Below, piece after piece: positions 46,443 through 54,826 of a stretch of DNA of 64,000 nt (positions are counted from its first letter, which is position 1; each line of letters starts with the position of its first letter). A program made the position numbers and the translations under genes. The notes below the pieces were generated by a model. The model was given only the letters and a program-made list of their open reading frames with translations, was not told where the DNA came from and ran no database searches. The DNA lies in contig NZ_MUYV01000001.1 of NCBI RefSeq assembly GCF_002014855.1, forward strand, positions 536,609-600,608, read 5' to 3'. Source of the DNA: Moraxella porci DSM 25326. GTDB lineage: Bacteria > Pseudomonadota > Gammaproteobacteria > Pseudomonadales > Moraxellaceae.

Positions 46443-47624
46443 ATGGCATCAATCAGAACCAGAAAAGGCAGTAATTTACTTTTTGTCGATTTTCACTATA
46501 TGGGCAAACGCTGCCGAGAAACAACCAATCTGACTGACACACCGGCAAATCGTAAAAAGCTTGCTAAGGTGCTTGAGAAGATGGAAGCGGAGATTTTATT
46601 GGGTAGCTTTCGTTATGAGCAGTATTTCCCAAAGAGTGACAAGGCTGCCTATTTTGATGAGCTCAATAACCGACGATTAAGCCTACAAAGCGATACGCCG
46701 TTATTTAAAGAGTTTGCGGAGCTGTGGTTTGAAGAAAAGCAGATTGAATGGCGTAAAACCTATCAGGAGAAAATTATGATTATCCTAAACAAGTATTTAT
46801 TGCCTAAGTTTGCAAATCGGGCTTTATTTATGATTGAAAAGTCGGATGTCTTGGCATTTCGTAGTTCCCTCGCCAAAGTGACCTACAATAATACCAAGAA
46901 CACCCTGTCTGCAGCCAGAATCAATGCAATTATGACCACATTGACTATGATACTAAAAGAAGCGTCAAAACGCTACAACTTTGACAATCCTTGTGAAGAT
47001 ATTAAGAAGTTAAAGACGCCAAAATCACAGATTGAGCCGTTTAGTATTGATGAAGTGTGGCGATTCATCCACGGTGTGCGCGCTGATTATAAAAACTACT
47101 ATATCGTCCGATTCTTTACCGGTATGCGCACGAGTGAAATTGATGGATTGACATGGGAGCATGTGGATTTTGAAAGAAAAGAAATCCGTATCAGACAAGC
47201 ATTGGTCAATGGCGTGATGGGTGAGCCTAAAACATTAGAATCCAATCGTGAGATTATGATGTCGCCATTTGTTTTTGAAGCACTCAAAGCACAGCATCAG
47301 GTGAGCTATGGTAAATCCAAATTTGTCTTTTGTTCGCACACTGGAGAGCCACTTGACTATCACAATGTCAATCGCCGTATTTGGCACCCAACCCTAAAAA
47401 ACCTTGGGTTAAAGCCAAGAAGTGCTTATCAGACCAGACACACAGCTGCGACATTGTGGCTATCAGCAGGAGAAGCGCCTGAATGGATTGCACGGCAAAT
47501 GGGTCATGTTAATACCATGATGCTATTTAAGGTGTATAGCCGTTATGTACCGAACGCCACTCGCCGTGATGGCAGTGCTTTTGAGGCATTACTACTAAAC
47601 AGCCAACTTGACCAAGCCAGCTAA
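46443..47624 (+). CDS. tyrosine-type site-specific integrase
   Basis: A 393-residue phage-type integrase. It has an N-terminal arm-binding domain (MASIRTRKGSNLLFVDFHYMGKRCRE), a SAM-like core-binding domain (about 90-180), and the catalytic domain with Arg in FFTGMRTSEIDGLTWEHVDF, YQTRHTAATLWLSAGE (Tyr in place of the first His of H-x-x-R, as in a known subgroup), MGHVNTMMLFKVYSRYV with the nucleophilic tyrosine. A strong AAAAAGGAGGCTG ribosome site precedes the ATG. It should integrate the element at the tRNA-Gly 3' end 0.9 kb upstream. Confidence 0.95.
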   Translation: MASIRTRKGSNLLFVDFHYMGKRCRETTNLTDTPANRKKLAKVLEKMEAEILLGSFRYEQYFPKSDKAAYFDELNNRRLSLQSDTPLFKEFAELWFEEKQIEWRKTYQEKIMIILNKYLLPKFANRALFMIEKSDVLAFRSSLAKVTYNNTKNTLSAARINAIMTTLTMILKEASKRYNFDNPCEDIKKLKTPKSQIEPFSIDEVWRFIHGVRADYKNYYIVRFFTGMRTSEIDGLTWEHVDFERKEIRIRQALVNGVMGEPKTLESNREIMMSPFVFEALKAQHQVSYGKSKFVFCSHTGEPLDYHNVNRRIWHPTLKNLGLKPRSAYQTRHTAATLWLSAGEAPEWIARQMGHVNTMMLFKVYSRYVPNATRRDGSAFEALLLNSQLDQAS

Positions 47625-47653
47625 CTCAATGACTAATTTTAAGGAATGTATTT

Positions 47654-47953
47654 ATGAACAATCTATTTGCAAGCACTCAACCAATGAACAATCAATCACT
47701 TAACTCAATGACAGCCATGCAATTGACCAGTAAGCTGACCAAGCAGCTGATTATCTCACTCAACATCCAAGAGGGGCATGGCCTGTGTTATTTTCTTGGT
47801 GTCAGCCCGTGTTATCAAAACTACTTGGCAATCTGGCGATGGGTGATGGGTCAAGTAGAAGCATTAAGCGCACAAACGCTTGATGACTACACCTTTGATC
47901 AGCTATATTATGATCTGGAATCTTACTTTGTACATCAACTCCCAGCAGGATGA
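47654..47953 (+). CDS. hypothetical protein downstream of the integrase
   Basis: A 99-residue protein of unknown function. It is soluble in appearance, with a polar Asn/Gln-rich start and a core rich in aromatic residues (HGLCYFLGVSPCYQNYLAIWRWVMGQ, DDYTFDQLYYDLESYF). AAGGA precedes the ATG at 47654, 29 bp after the integrase stop, so it is likely the last gene of the xis-int transcript. A terminator follows. Confidence 0.65.
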   Translation: MNNLFASTQPMNNQSLNSMTAMQLTSKLTKQLIISLNIQEGHGLCYFLGVSPCYQNYLAIWRWVMGQVEALSAQTLDDYTFDQLYYDLESYFVHQLPAG

Positions 47954-47991
47954 GTGATATACAAATGGGTTAGAATTAATATAATTTACAT

Positions 47992-48025
47992 ACCGTCTGG
48001 AAATATTCAGGCGGTTTTGTTGTTT
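47992..48025 (+). terminator. terminator of the integrase transcript
   Basis: ACCGTCTG (47992-47999) pairs with CAGGCGGT (48008-48015) and runs into TTTGTTGTTTT. It separates the integrase unit from the recombinase trio. Confidence 0.75.
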
Positions 48026-48082
48026 TATGACACGAATAGAAATAGTTAGCAAGATATCTTTGCAATATTACTAAAAAAATTT

Positions 48083-48142
48083 TTGAGTTGTCTATAAATG
48101 TTGTCATACAATCAAGGTGATTTGATTGGTTGCTCAATCAAA
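48083..48142 (+). promoter_or_regulatory. promoter with inverted repeat before the recombinase trio
   Basis: TTGAGT (48083-48088) and TACAAT (48107-48112) with an 18-bp spacer form a plausible sigma-70 promoter. The initially transcribed region holds an 8-bp inverted repeat, TTTGATTG (48121-48128) and CAATCAAA (48135-48142), with a 6-base loop. It could be an operator or a 5' leader hairpin. The first ribosome site (AAGGA) is 15 bp further on. Confidence 0.55.
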
Positions 48143-48167
48143 ATAATAAACACTATAAGGAATCACT

Positions 48168-48716
48168 ATGAAAGTTGAAAATAAAAAATCTGTGCAAATA
48201 CAAAGACATTGCATCTGCATCCGTTCCAACTGCACCCCTATCGCTGAACTGATAGGTCGGTACGGCACGACCATGCCCACACTGGACTTTGGCTCAGACC
48301 AATACCTGCCTGTTGTTGTCAAGCACTCCCCTACCGAGTATCTATTGGTTAAAAATTATCTGGCTTTTATCCGCCAAATAGATCAGCCAAGCATCAAGGT
48401 TCAGATTGATAAAACCAATGAGGCAATATCGGATGAGATGCTGATACGCACCATAGGTTTAGAATTATGCGACTTGTTTGTTAGGCAGCGCAAAATAGAG
48501 CCTGAAATTGAGCAAATGATTTTTGAGCAAAGCGAGCTGATTTTTGGTGAAAAGAAAATACATGAAGATATCTGCGCCTTGGGTGGTTGGAGCTACGATG
48601 ATTTGAAGAATGCTCGAAGGCTGCGGCGAGTAAAAACTGATCTACCAGCGTTTAGCTTGGCTGATTATCTATACAGTAGCGGTCTGCCTACCAAGGGGGT
48701 TTACAATGAGTTTTGA
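48168..48716 (+). CDS. unknown protein, first gene of the recombinase trio
   Basis: A 182-residue soluble protein that I cannot place in a family. The first half contains paired cysteines (HCICIRSNC) and a strand-rich part PVVVKHSPTEYLLVKNYLAF that faintly recalls the ParB/sulfiredoxin-like fold. The second half is helical (ISDEMLIRTIGLELCDLFV, EPEIEQMIFEQSELIFGEK) with a basic patch ARRLRRVKTD near the C-terminus, fitting nucleic-acid contact. It starts at the ATG 48168 and overlaps the next gene by 11 bases, so translation is coupled. Its constant place before two recombinase-like genes suggests an accessory role in the recombination complex (inference). Confidence 0.7.
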   Translation: MKVENKKSVQIQRHCICIRSNCTPIAELIGRYGTTMPTLDFGSDQYLPVVVKHSPTEYLLVKNYLAFIRQIDQPSIKVQIDKTNEAISDEMLIRTIGLELCDLFVRQRKIEPEIEQMIFEQSELIFGEKKIHEDICALGGWSYDDLKNARRLRRVKTDLPAFSLADYLYSSGLPTKGVYNEF

Positions 48717-51003
48717 TCGCTACTTTACATTCAATGATAAAAATACTGATCTAAACTCACCAACTCAAGATGATCTGACATACCTGCGAAATTGTCTATG
48801 CACCCTTGCATCTTGTGTACCACGCATCGCAAATCATATTCACATCCCTGCACATGAGCCATGTATTGTTAGTAAAGATAAACTTCATCAGATATTTCAT
48901 AAATATAAAGGAAGAATGACTCAGGATGAATATCATGAGCTACAGTCTGCTTTAGCCAGTTTATACCATATCAGCAGTGAGTTTGATGCCAATCACCCTG
49001 ATGAACAGTGGCAATTAATTGGTAAGCTGTGCCAATGTCTGTGTTATTTTATCGCTCAAAATGATTGCATCCGCATCAAAAGCACCAGTCAGTTTCTGCG
49101 GGTTCGCAGCGACCCAGTATTACAGTATTATAGCGTATGGATGGTAAGTATTGAGCTATTAAAAGCTGGTTCGCTAAAGCTTATGCTAGCTCGTATGAAG
49201 AATTTTGAGCAAAACGAAGTAAGTCGCTATGGCCGAAGAGAGAAAAAGATGTACCGTGTCCTGCTTCTCATTCTTCAGTCTTGCGACAAACAAAAGCTCA
49301 CTAAAGGGCGCAATAAGAATGCCAAAGAGCGTGGGAGAGATAAACGCCCTCGCAAGAGCATTAAAAACGAAGTACTCCCCTGTGATTATGACGCTGATAT
49401 CGATACAGTTAGGCTGACTGAGACACTAAGATGGCAATATGACAGTAACGATGAAAGCTTTGAGGAGGAAGCATCGGATGAGCGGCCAATCAAAAGGGCC
49501 ATCTACGTTGATCAAACCCAGCTGAGTACGTTAGAAAAAAACAGCTCATCACTGGCGGTCAAACGCATTAAAGCAGCTTGGCATCATGCCAATCTAAACG
49601 AGCTGATGACTGATACCAATCTGCGAGTGCTGCCGATTGAATTTGCTGATAAGGTGTGCAATCAGTTGCTCGGGGTTTTTCAGGCAGGTGGGCACTATCA
49701 AGGCGCAGCCGCATGGCTACTGCTTGTTATTTGTACAGGTCGCTTATTTGCAGAGCTGATCGCAGATTTAACCCCTCATAAGAAAACACACGGGCTCATT
49801 GATCGAAAATCACCAAGATTTAATGCTATAGTCACAGTCAGTCCACAGGACTCCAATGCACTCACTCAAAAATTCGATATGCTTCAAAACAGCGGTAATA
49901 CGCTCTCATTGCCCTTGCCAAAGACCATTCATCGGCATATCATCAGCCAATACAAACACATCAATAAAGCTGATATGCAAGCACAAATTAGTGAGTTGAT
50001 TGATGTGCTGAAGATAGAATGCGATTTACCGATAATAACCGAAAATCGCCTCAAAAACTTGTTGCATAAAGCTTTGATTAATCAAACCACTGGTTTATTA
50101 CAGGCATCTGTCATCACAGGACGCAATAATAAAAAGATGGCAAGCTCTTTTTATTGTAGCCTGCCTAAACAGCAGATATTAGACAACTATTTAAGTGCCA
50201 TCAAGCAAATTTCACCGGCATTACATCAATCGCTATTCATACAGACGCTTGATGCTGATGAGATGCATCAAAGCATCGGTAGCTATCATGTAGTCACACC
50301 ACAAGCTACAAGCAAGATCATGCAGGCGCTTCGGGAAAATGCCATGCAGCTTAAACAGCGTTATGATAACGATCATAGCATAACTAACTTCATCGCATAT
50401 TTTAATGCCTATACAGCTTGGCTATGGCAATTATCCTTGCTACTGACCAGTGTACGCCCCGTCATTGGCTCACCAGGTGCTTTATCGCAATTTAATTTTG
50501 ATGCCGGTTTATTGCGTGTTAGTGACAAAGAGCAGCGTAGTCTTGGTAATGCCAGAATGGTGCCGCTGTGTCCATTTTTAATCACGCAAATCAAGCAATA
50601 TGTCGCGTTTTTACGCCATGTCAAACAAAGTATTGGACTTCGCTCATCCGAGCTTAACGATGCCATAGAGCAAATTTTAACAGGCGATCAAGCATTGTTC
50701 AATATCATTGATGATCATTTAGAGCTAAAAGAAATCAGCCCATCAGCCATGCAGTCTATTGGCATCAAAGATTGGACGATGCCGGATAACTGGGCAAGGC
50801 ACTTTGTGCGATCTTATCTATCAAGTCAGCTACAGGTACCAGAAACACTTATGCTTGCCATCTATGGTCATGAACTTGATGGGCAGGAGCTACTGCGCCC
50901 GTCAAGCTCACTGGGATTGGGTCTGATGTCACAAGCTGCAAAGGCGTTTGAGACAATGGCAAAACAACTTCAACTACAAGGGATGGTGGCGTATGGCAAC
51001 TAA
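48706..51003 (+). CDS. recombinase-like protein lacking the catalytic tyrosine
   Basis: A 765-residue protein whose last 200 residues follow the tyrosine recombinase order: Arg584 in LLLTSVRPVIGS, Lys608 in SDKEQRSLGNARMVPL, His699/Arg702 in WARHFVRSYL, and Gly-His722 in AIYGHELDG. Ten residues after this His, where the nucleophile should be, is Pro732 in LLRPSSSLG, and there is no tyrosine until Tyr763 near the end. The protein is therefore probably a non-cleaving partner. The first 500 residues match nothing I know; a lysine/arginine-rich segment (KGRNKNAKERGRDKRPRKS, about 203-221) may bind DNA. AAGGGGG precedes the ATG. It overlaps both neighbours by 11 bases. Confidence 0.78.
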   Translation: MSFDRYFTFNDKNTDLNSPTQDDLTYLRNCLCTLASCVPRIANHIHIPAHEPCIVSKDKLHQIFHKYKGRMTQDEYHELQSALASLYHISSEFDANHPDEQWQLIGKLCQCLCYFIAQNDCIRIKSTSQFLRVRSDPVLQYYSVWMVSIELLKAGSLKLMLARMKNFEQNEVSRYGRREKKMYRVLLLILQSCDKQKLTKGRNKNAKERGRDKRPRKSIKNEVLPCDYDADIDTVRLTETLRWQYDSNDESFEEEASDERPIKRAIYVDQTQLSTLEKNSSSLAVKRIKAAWHHANLNELMTDTNLRVLPIEFADKVCNQLLGVFQAGGHYQGAAAWLLLVICTGRLFAELIADLTPHKKTHGLIDRKSPRFNAIVTVSPQDSNALTQKFDMLQNSGNTLSLPLPKTIHRHIISQYKHINKADMQAQISELIDVLKIECDLPIITENRLKNLLHKALINQTTGLLQASVITGRNNKKMASSFYCSLPKQQILDNYLSAIKQISPALHQSLFIQTLDADEMHQSIGSYHVVTPQATSKIMQALRENAMQLKQRYDNDHSITNFIAYFNAYTAWLWQLSLLLTSVRPVIGSPGALSQFNFDAGLLRVSDKEQRSLGNARMVPLCPFLITQIKQYVAFLRHVKQSIGLRSSELNDAIEQILTGDQALFNIIDDHLELKEISPSAMQSIGIKDWTMPDNWARHFVRSYLSSQLQVPETLMLAIYGHELDGQELLRPSSSLGLGLMSQAAKAFETMAKQLQLQGMVAYGN

Positions 51004-54000
51004 AACTCACATCACAAATTTGCGATCGATTGTGCATGAAGCTTGCAGAATTCATCATGAGCGGCTTATCAGCCAATCTGACGGACACCCAACTGAGGAT
51101 GCGTATAACGCACTCTATCAATTCATTCAGCAGAATATCAAAACACATCATCCAAATAGCGACTCTATTTTGGTGGATCGGCACATAGCTCAGTATTTCA
51201 ATCTCCTTAAAAAGTTGTCTAACTCACCCATACCTATAACGCAATCACAAGTTGGGCTTGGGCGAGGCAAAAATACAATTGAATCAAAGGACACTATGAC
51301 ATGGCTTAATGAGGCCTACCAAGCAATAGCTCGACTGCTATCCACTTGTCAAGAGAGCTTGCATCAGATGAATTTGGCACAAGTATTTGCTGCATTATAT
51401 GCAAATCTTTGGATTTATACTGGTGTACAAGATGAGCGGATTAGGCAGCAAATCTATCAGTATATCATTGAGAAAAAGTCACTATTTAGGCTGGGCAATG
51501 CGCTGATACTGACTGTAGATATCCCTAGTAAAAGCTATGGATATCATCCCATGTCCAGCTCGTCTATGCTGATCGATGTGGCAGATAATGCCGACGCTTT
51601 GTTATTTGTCACTCACCATATCATCATTGACGATGTCAGCTTGCTGTGGATCGCTTATATCAACCGCCATCCACAAAGCAAAATGCCGACATTTGAGCAA
51701 ACCCAGCAGGCGTTCGATCAACTGATGCAGACCTGCCTGCAAGTCAAGAAACCACAGCCCCATCACTTTAGTGCAATACAAAAGGGTTTGTATCTTGCCA
51801 GACAAACCTTTAAAAATTCACAGCTGGATATGCAAATGTCTGCCATTGTCGGCAATCAGCAAAAGCACACGAGCATCAGTAGCGATCAGTGGAAAAACTA
51901 TCACTCACCAAGCTTTAAACCGTTGTCAGTGACGCTATCCGATGAGCTGTTTACCGCCACTATGACCATCAAAAAAGGTAGTGCTGAGCCAACCGATAAA
52001 CCAGCTGTATATAAATTCGACCTAGTGCGTGAAATCAGAAATATCCTAAAGCAAAGCAAAACCACAGCCATCAAATCGCTTAAGGTGCTTGCCAGTCAGA
52101 CACAAATAACTGCCCAGTTGGGTCTGATTTACTGGATAAGTGATCTATTTGGCGGCACAAAATCTGCAAATACCAAACACTATAAACCTGCAAGTATCAA
52201 ACGCTATTTAAGCGAGGTGGGCGATTGGTTTTTACATTTTGTGCAAGATCAAGACATAAGCACTTGGGATGGCGATGATTTTATCAATTTATATGAAAAC
52301 ATTATTTATCAATCCAATAAGAAGAAGATAGGTTATGCAGCAACTGTGCTTAGATCCTTACATCAATCTTTGCAAAGGCATTTTATGGGCATTCCCAGTG
52401 TTGCAATTGCAAGTAAAAGCGATGGCATGGTGGTTGAGCCTGTCCTTGTCGCACCCATTATGTATCAGCATATCCGTAATCTGATACACTCATCGACACT
52501 CAGTGAGCATAATCAACAGATATTGGACATTATCTTTATTCTTTTGTATCGCACAGGCATGCGGATCAATGAGCTTTTGGGGCTTAAACTTAAGGATTTT
52601 GAGTATGATTACAAGCAAGAGCAAGCAGTCATCCTAAATATTTTGGTTCGTCCCAATGGTTATCGTGGTATCAAATCTGACGATGGTCGTCGCAGGTTTT
52701 GTCTGCAAGTATTACTCAAACCATCCGAGCTACAATTGGTGCATGAGTGGTATTTGTTACGCAAACAAAGAAATGAGGCTTACTTTTTGACGCTAGAGCA
52801 CAAATCTGGTGCACTTGAATATCATGAAATCCAAAAGCCAATCTCGGTGATATTGGATACTTTGCCTTATAAGGTGACCCCGCATGGCTTTCGCCATAAT
52901 GCCATCAGTGTGATGGCGATGATTTTGGGTGGTGCGGATGTGCTCTTACCATATTTTAGTGATTATAGCAGCGATGAGATATTGGCGATTAAGCGCAAGT
53001 TTTTGGGTGAATGTCATCAGATATCAACAACGGCGTGGAGCGTCTTGGCAGAATTTGCCGGCCATTCATCGCCCGAAACGACTTTTTCCAGCTACATTCA
53101 TGTGGCTGATTTGATTGCGTATAGTCAAATGGCTCATGCAACAATAGAAATGCCTGCATCTTTAGTGGAGACATTGACAGGGCTTCGTCGCCAAAGTTTT
53201 AGCGACAATGGACGTCGCGCCTATGATAAAGCTAGCGGCATGGTGAATCTAAATGATATTCGCACATTGATCATCAGGCAATTGGGTGCCAATTTTTATC
53301 ACATCCCCGCTCGTGTTAAACCGCCCGCCATCAAAATCGCGTCACACAAAACACCTAGCAAAAAACAGATGCCTGATATCTTAAAGATTGATGTCTATGC
53401 AGCTGTGATGAAGTTTTTGAAGAAGCTGCAAGACAATTACCCATTTGAGGATGCCAGATCTGACGGATTAGATTCGATCAAAGCAGAGAAGATTAAGAAC
53501 TATATTGACACGCAGCGCGGGCAATTAACACCCTATTTTGGGGATAAAGGCAAAAAGAATCCAAATCAATATCTGCCGATCATACCCAAAACCAAACAGG
53601 AAATCACTTTACTGCACAATTTACTTAAAAAATTGGGTGATTTATATCAGACAGATCGCAAAGCATTTGATGATTTTGTGGTGATTTTACGCGGTGCAAG
53701 CTTTGTAAGCGGTCAGATGCGAATGCCTTTTAAGGATCGCTCGCAAGTTTATCGATTTGCACAAATCGCTGTCAAGCTACTCGACAAAAAGTATTGGCGG
53801 ATTGAAGTTGCTGCTAGGTCTGATGTTAAAAAGTCTATCAATCTAAACCAAGAATTGGCTCAATTAAAGCAAGAAACCACAATCATTGCCAAAAAATCAA
53901 CTCGTGCAAATAGCTCTTATACGGGATTTTTGATATCAAATACCTATACCATCGATAAGAAGAAGCATAATGGCATCGCCATACTGCAACATGTATGCTT

Positions 54001-54049
54001 TTTAATGGTGGTGTGGATTGATGCTTTTTTGGATAAGTCTCAGAGTTGA
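50993..54049 (+). CDS. very large tyrosine recombinase, catalytic member of the trio
   Basis: From the ATG at 50993 (AAGGGATGG ribosome site) this is a 1018-residue protein. The catalytic domain lies at about 500-710 and is complete: Arg524 in YRTGMRINELLGL, Lys561 in GIKSDDGRRRF, His631 and Arg634 in TPHGFRHNAIS, His691 in FAGHSSPETT and nucleophile Tyr701 in FSSYIHVADL. About 500 residues of unknown structure precede it and about 310 follow, which is far larger than ordinary integrases (about 300-450). A longer frame opens at 50948 but the overlap and ribosome site favour 50993. Such large recombinases are found in multi-gene recombinase units carried by islands. Confidence 0.85.
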   Translation: MATKTHITNLRSIVHEACRIHHERLISQSDGHPTEDAYNALYQFIQQNIKTHHPNSDSILVDRHIAQYFNLLKKLSNSPIPITQSQVGLGRGKNTIESKDTMTWLNEAYQAIARLLSTCQESLHQMNLAQVFAALYANLWIYTGVQDERIRQQIYQYIIEKKSLFRLGNALILTVDIPSKSYGYHPMSSSSMLIDVADNADALLFVTHHIIIDDVSLLWIAYINRHPQSKMPTFEQTQQAFDQLMQTCLQVKKPQPHHFSAIQKGLYLARQTFKNSQLDMQMSAIVGNQQKHTSISSDQWKNYHSPSFKPLSVTLSDELFTATMTIKKGSAEPTDKPAVYKFDLVREIRNILKQSKTTAIKSLKVLASQTQITAQLGLIYWISDLFGGTKSANTKHYKPASIKRYLSEVGDWFLHFVQDQDISTWDGDDFINLYENIIYQSNKKKIGYAATVLRSLHQSLQRHFMGIPSVAIASKSDGMVVEPVLVAPIMYQHIRNLIHSSTLSEHNQQILDIIFILLYRTGMRINELLGLKLKDFEYDYKQEQAVILNILVRPNGYRGIKSDDGRRRFCLQVLLKPSELQLVHEWYLLRKQRNEAYFLTLEHKSGALEYHEIQKPISVILDTLPYKVTPHGFRHNAISVMAMILGGADVLLPYFSDYSSDEILAIKRKFLGECHQISTTAWSVLAEFAGHSSPETTFSSYIHVADLIAYSQMAHATIEMPASLVETLTGLRRQSFSDNGRRAYDKASGMVNLNDIRTLIIRQLGANFYHIPARVKPPAIKIASHKTPSKKQMPDILKIDVYAAVMKFLKKLQDNYPFEDARSDGLDSIKAEKIKNYIDTQRGQLTPYFGDKGKKNPNQYLPIIPKTKQEITLLHNLLKKLGDLYQTDRKAFDDFVVILRGASFVSGQMRMPFKDRSQVYRFAQIAVKLLDKKYWRIEVAARSDVKKSINLNQELAQLKQETTIIAKKSTRANSSYTGFLISNTYTIDKKKHNGIAILQHVCFLMVVWIDAFLDKSQS

Positions 54050-54064
54050 AATTAATAATATAGG

Positions 54065-54080
54065 TCTGTACCGGTACAGA
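54065..54080. repeat. 16-bp perfect palindrome downstream of the trio
   Basis: TCTGTACC followed by GGTACAGA forms an uninterrupted palindrome 16 bp after the stop of the large recombinase. It lies in the 261-bp gap before higA. It could be a recombinase core site or an operator. There is no direct evidence for either. Confidence 0.55.
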
Positions 54081-54238
54081 TGAAACAAACTGTAAGATAA
54101 ATCGGACGACTTAAATTCTTTAAAAAAACTCCACATAGCGATGACAATCTCCATCTGTTTGCTCATGCAATCATACATCAGCATGAATTTTATCTATTAG
54201 ATCATTATTACTAATTGATTATGGTAAAATATGCCAAA

Positions 54239-54257
54239 GGGTAGGCAATCACTACCC
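54239..54257. promoter_or_regulatory. inverted repeat upstream of the higA-like gene, candidate operator
   Basis: GGGTAG (54239-54244) and CTACCC (54252-54257) flank a 7-base spacer. It lies just after a TAAAAT -10-like element (near 54223-54228) and 54 bp before the higA-like start, a position fitting autoregulation by the HigA-like protein. Confidence 0.5.
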
Positions 54258-54310
54258 AGACTGCAAATACTTGTTAATTACTGCCTGCACGATAACATCA
54301 TGGAGCGCCT

Positions 54311-54574
54311 ATGTCCAACAATGGTATGAGACCAATTCATGTGGGAGAGATACTGCGTGAAGAATTTTTAAAACCTATGGGATTGTCAGTAGCGACTTTG
54401 GCCAAGTCTTTGGGCATTGCACCTGACCATCTTAACGATATCATCAGTGAGCGGTGTGGCATCAGTGCTGACACTGCTTTGAGCTTGGCGCAGCATTTTG
54501 GCAACAGCCCTAGATTTTGGTTGGATTTACAAAATACCTATGGGCAACAACTTGCCAAAACAGTCCATTTTTAA
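54311..54574 (+). CDS. higA: HigA-family antitoxin-like regulator without an adjacent HigB
   Basis: An 87-residue XRE-type protein with the HigA signature: MRPIHVGEILREEFLKPMGLSV at the start, the helix-turn-helix SVATLAKSLGIAPDHLNDIISERCGISADTAL, and RFWLDLQNTY at the end. HigA normally neutralises the HigB ribosome-dependent RNase and represses its operon. The toxin gene is usually directly upstream, but the 261 bp before this gene hold no HigB-like frame. It is followed 39 bp later by a Phd-like gene and then an ATPase-like gene on the same strand. A GGAGCG ribosome site supports the ATG. Confidence 0.85.
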   Translation: MSNNGMRPIHVGEILREEFLKPMGLSVATLAKSLGIAPDHLNDIISERCGISADTALSLAQHFGNSPRFWLDLQNTYGQQLAKTVHF

Positions 54575-54613
54575 ATGACATCGGAACCATCACGCCATCA
54601 AAAGGAAACTCGT

Positions 54614-54826
54614 ATGAAACAAGCAAGCACCCAAAAGCTGACACTTCAAGACTACGCACCCAAACACTACATCGAGTTATCAGAGCTAGAAGAGAATTTT
54701 GATTACTGGATGGAAGTTGTCGAAAAAGATGTGATTGCTATTATAAAAGATGGAGAACCTAAATTTTGTATGGTGCCTGAATTTATTTATGCTCAGATGA
54801 CAGCTTATACATCTTTAGATGATTGA
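54614..54826 (+). CDS. small Phd/YefM-like protein
   Basis: From the ATG at 54614 (AAAAGGAAAC ribosome site) this is a 70-residue protein. Its centre, IELSELEENFDYWMEVVEKDVIAIIKDG followed by EPKFCMVPEFIYAQM, has the rhythm of the Phd/YefM antitoxin N-terminal domain (a helix, then strand VIIIK-x-G-x-P, then V-P-x-x-x-Y). It lacks the long C-terminal toxin-binding tail. The stop codon overlaps the start of the following gene by one base. Assignment to the family is by pattern only. Confidence 0.6.
   Translation: MKQASTQKLTLQDYAPKHYIELSELEENFDYWMEVVEKDVIAIIKDGEPKFCMVPEFIYAQMTAYTSLDD

Noticed and set aside
48706..51003. The 765-aa protein as an active integrase
   Set aside because: No tyrosine stands at the position expected ten residues after the Gly-His block.
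54065..54080. LexA operator
   Set aside because: The palindrome has CTGT-N6-ACAG, two bases short of the enterobacterial LexA spacing, and Moraxellaceae do not use a classical LexA.
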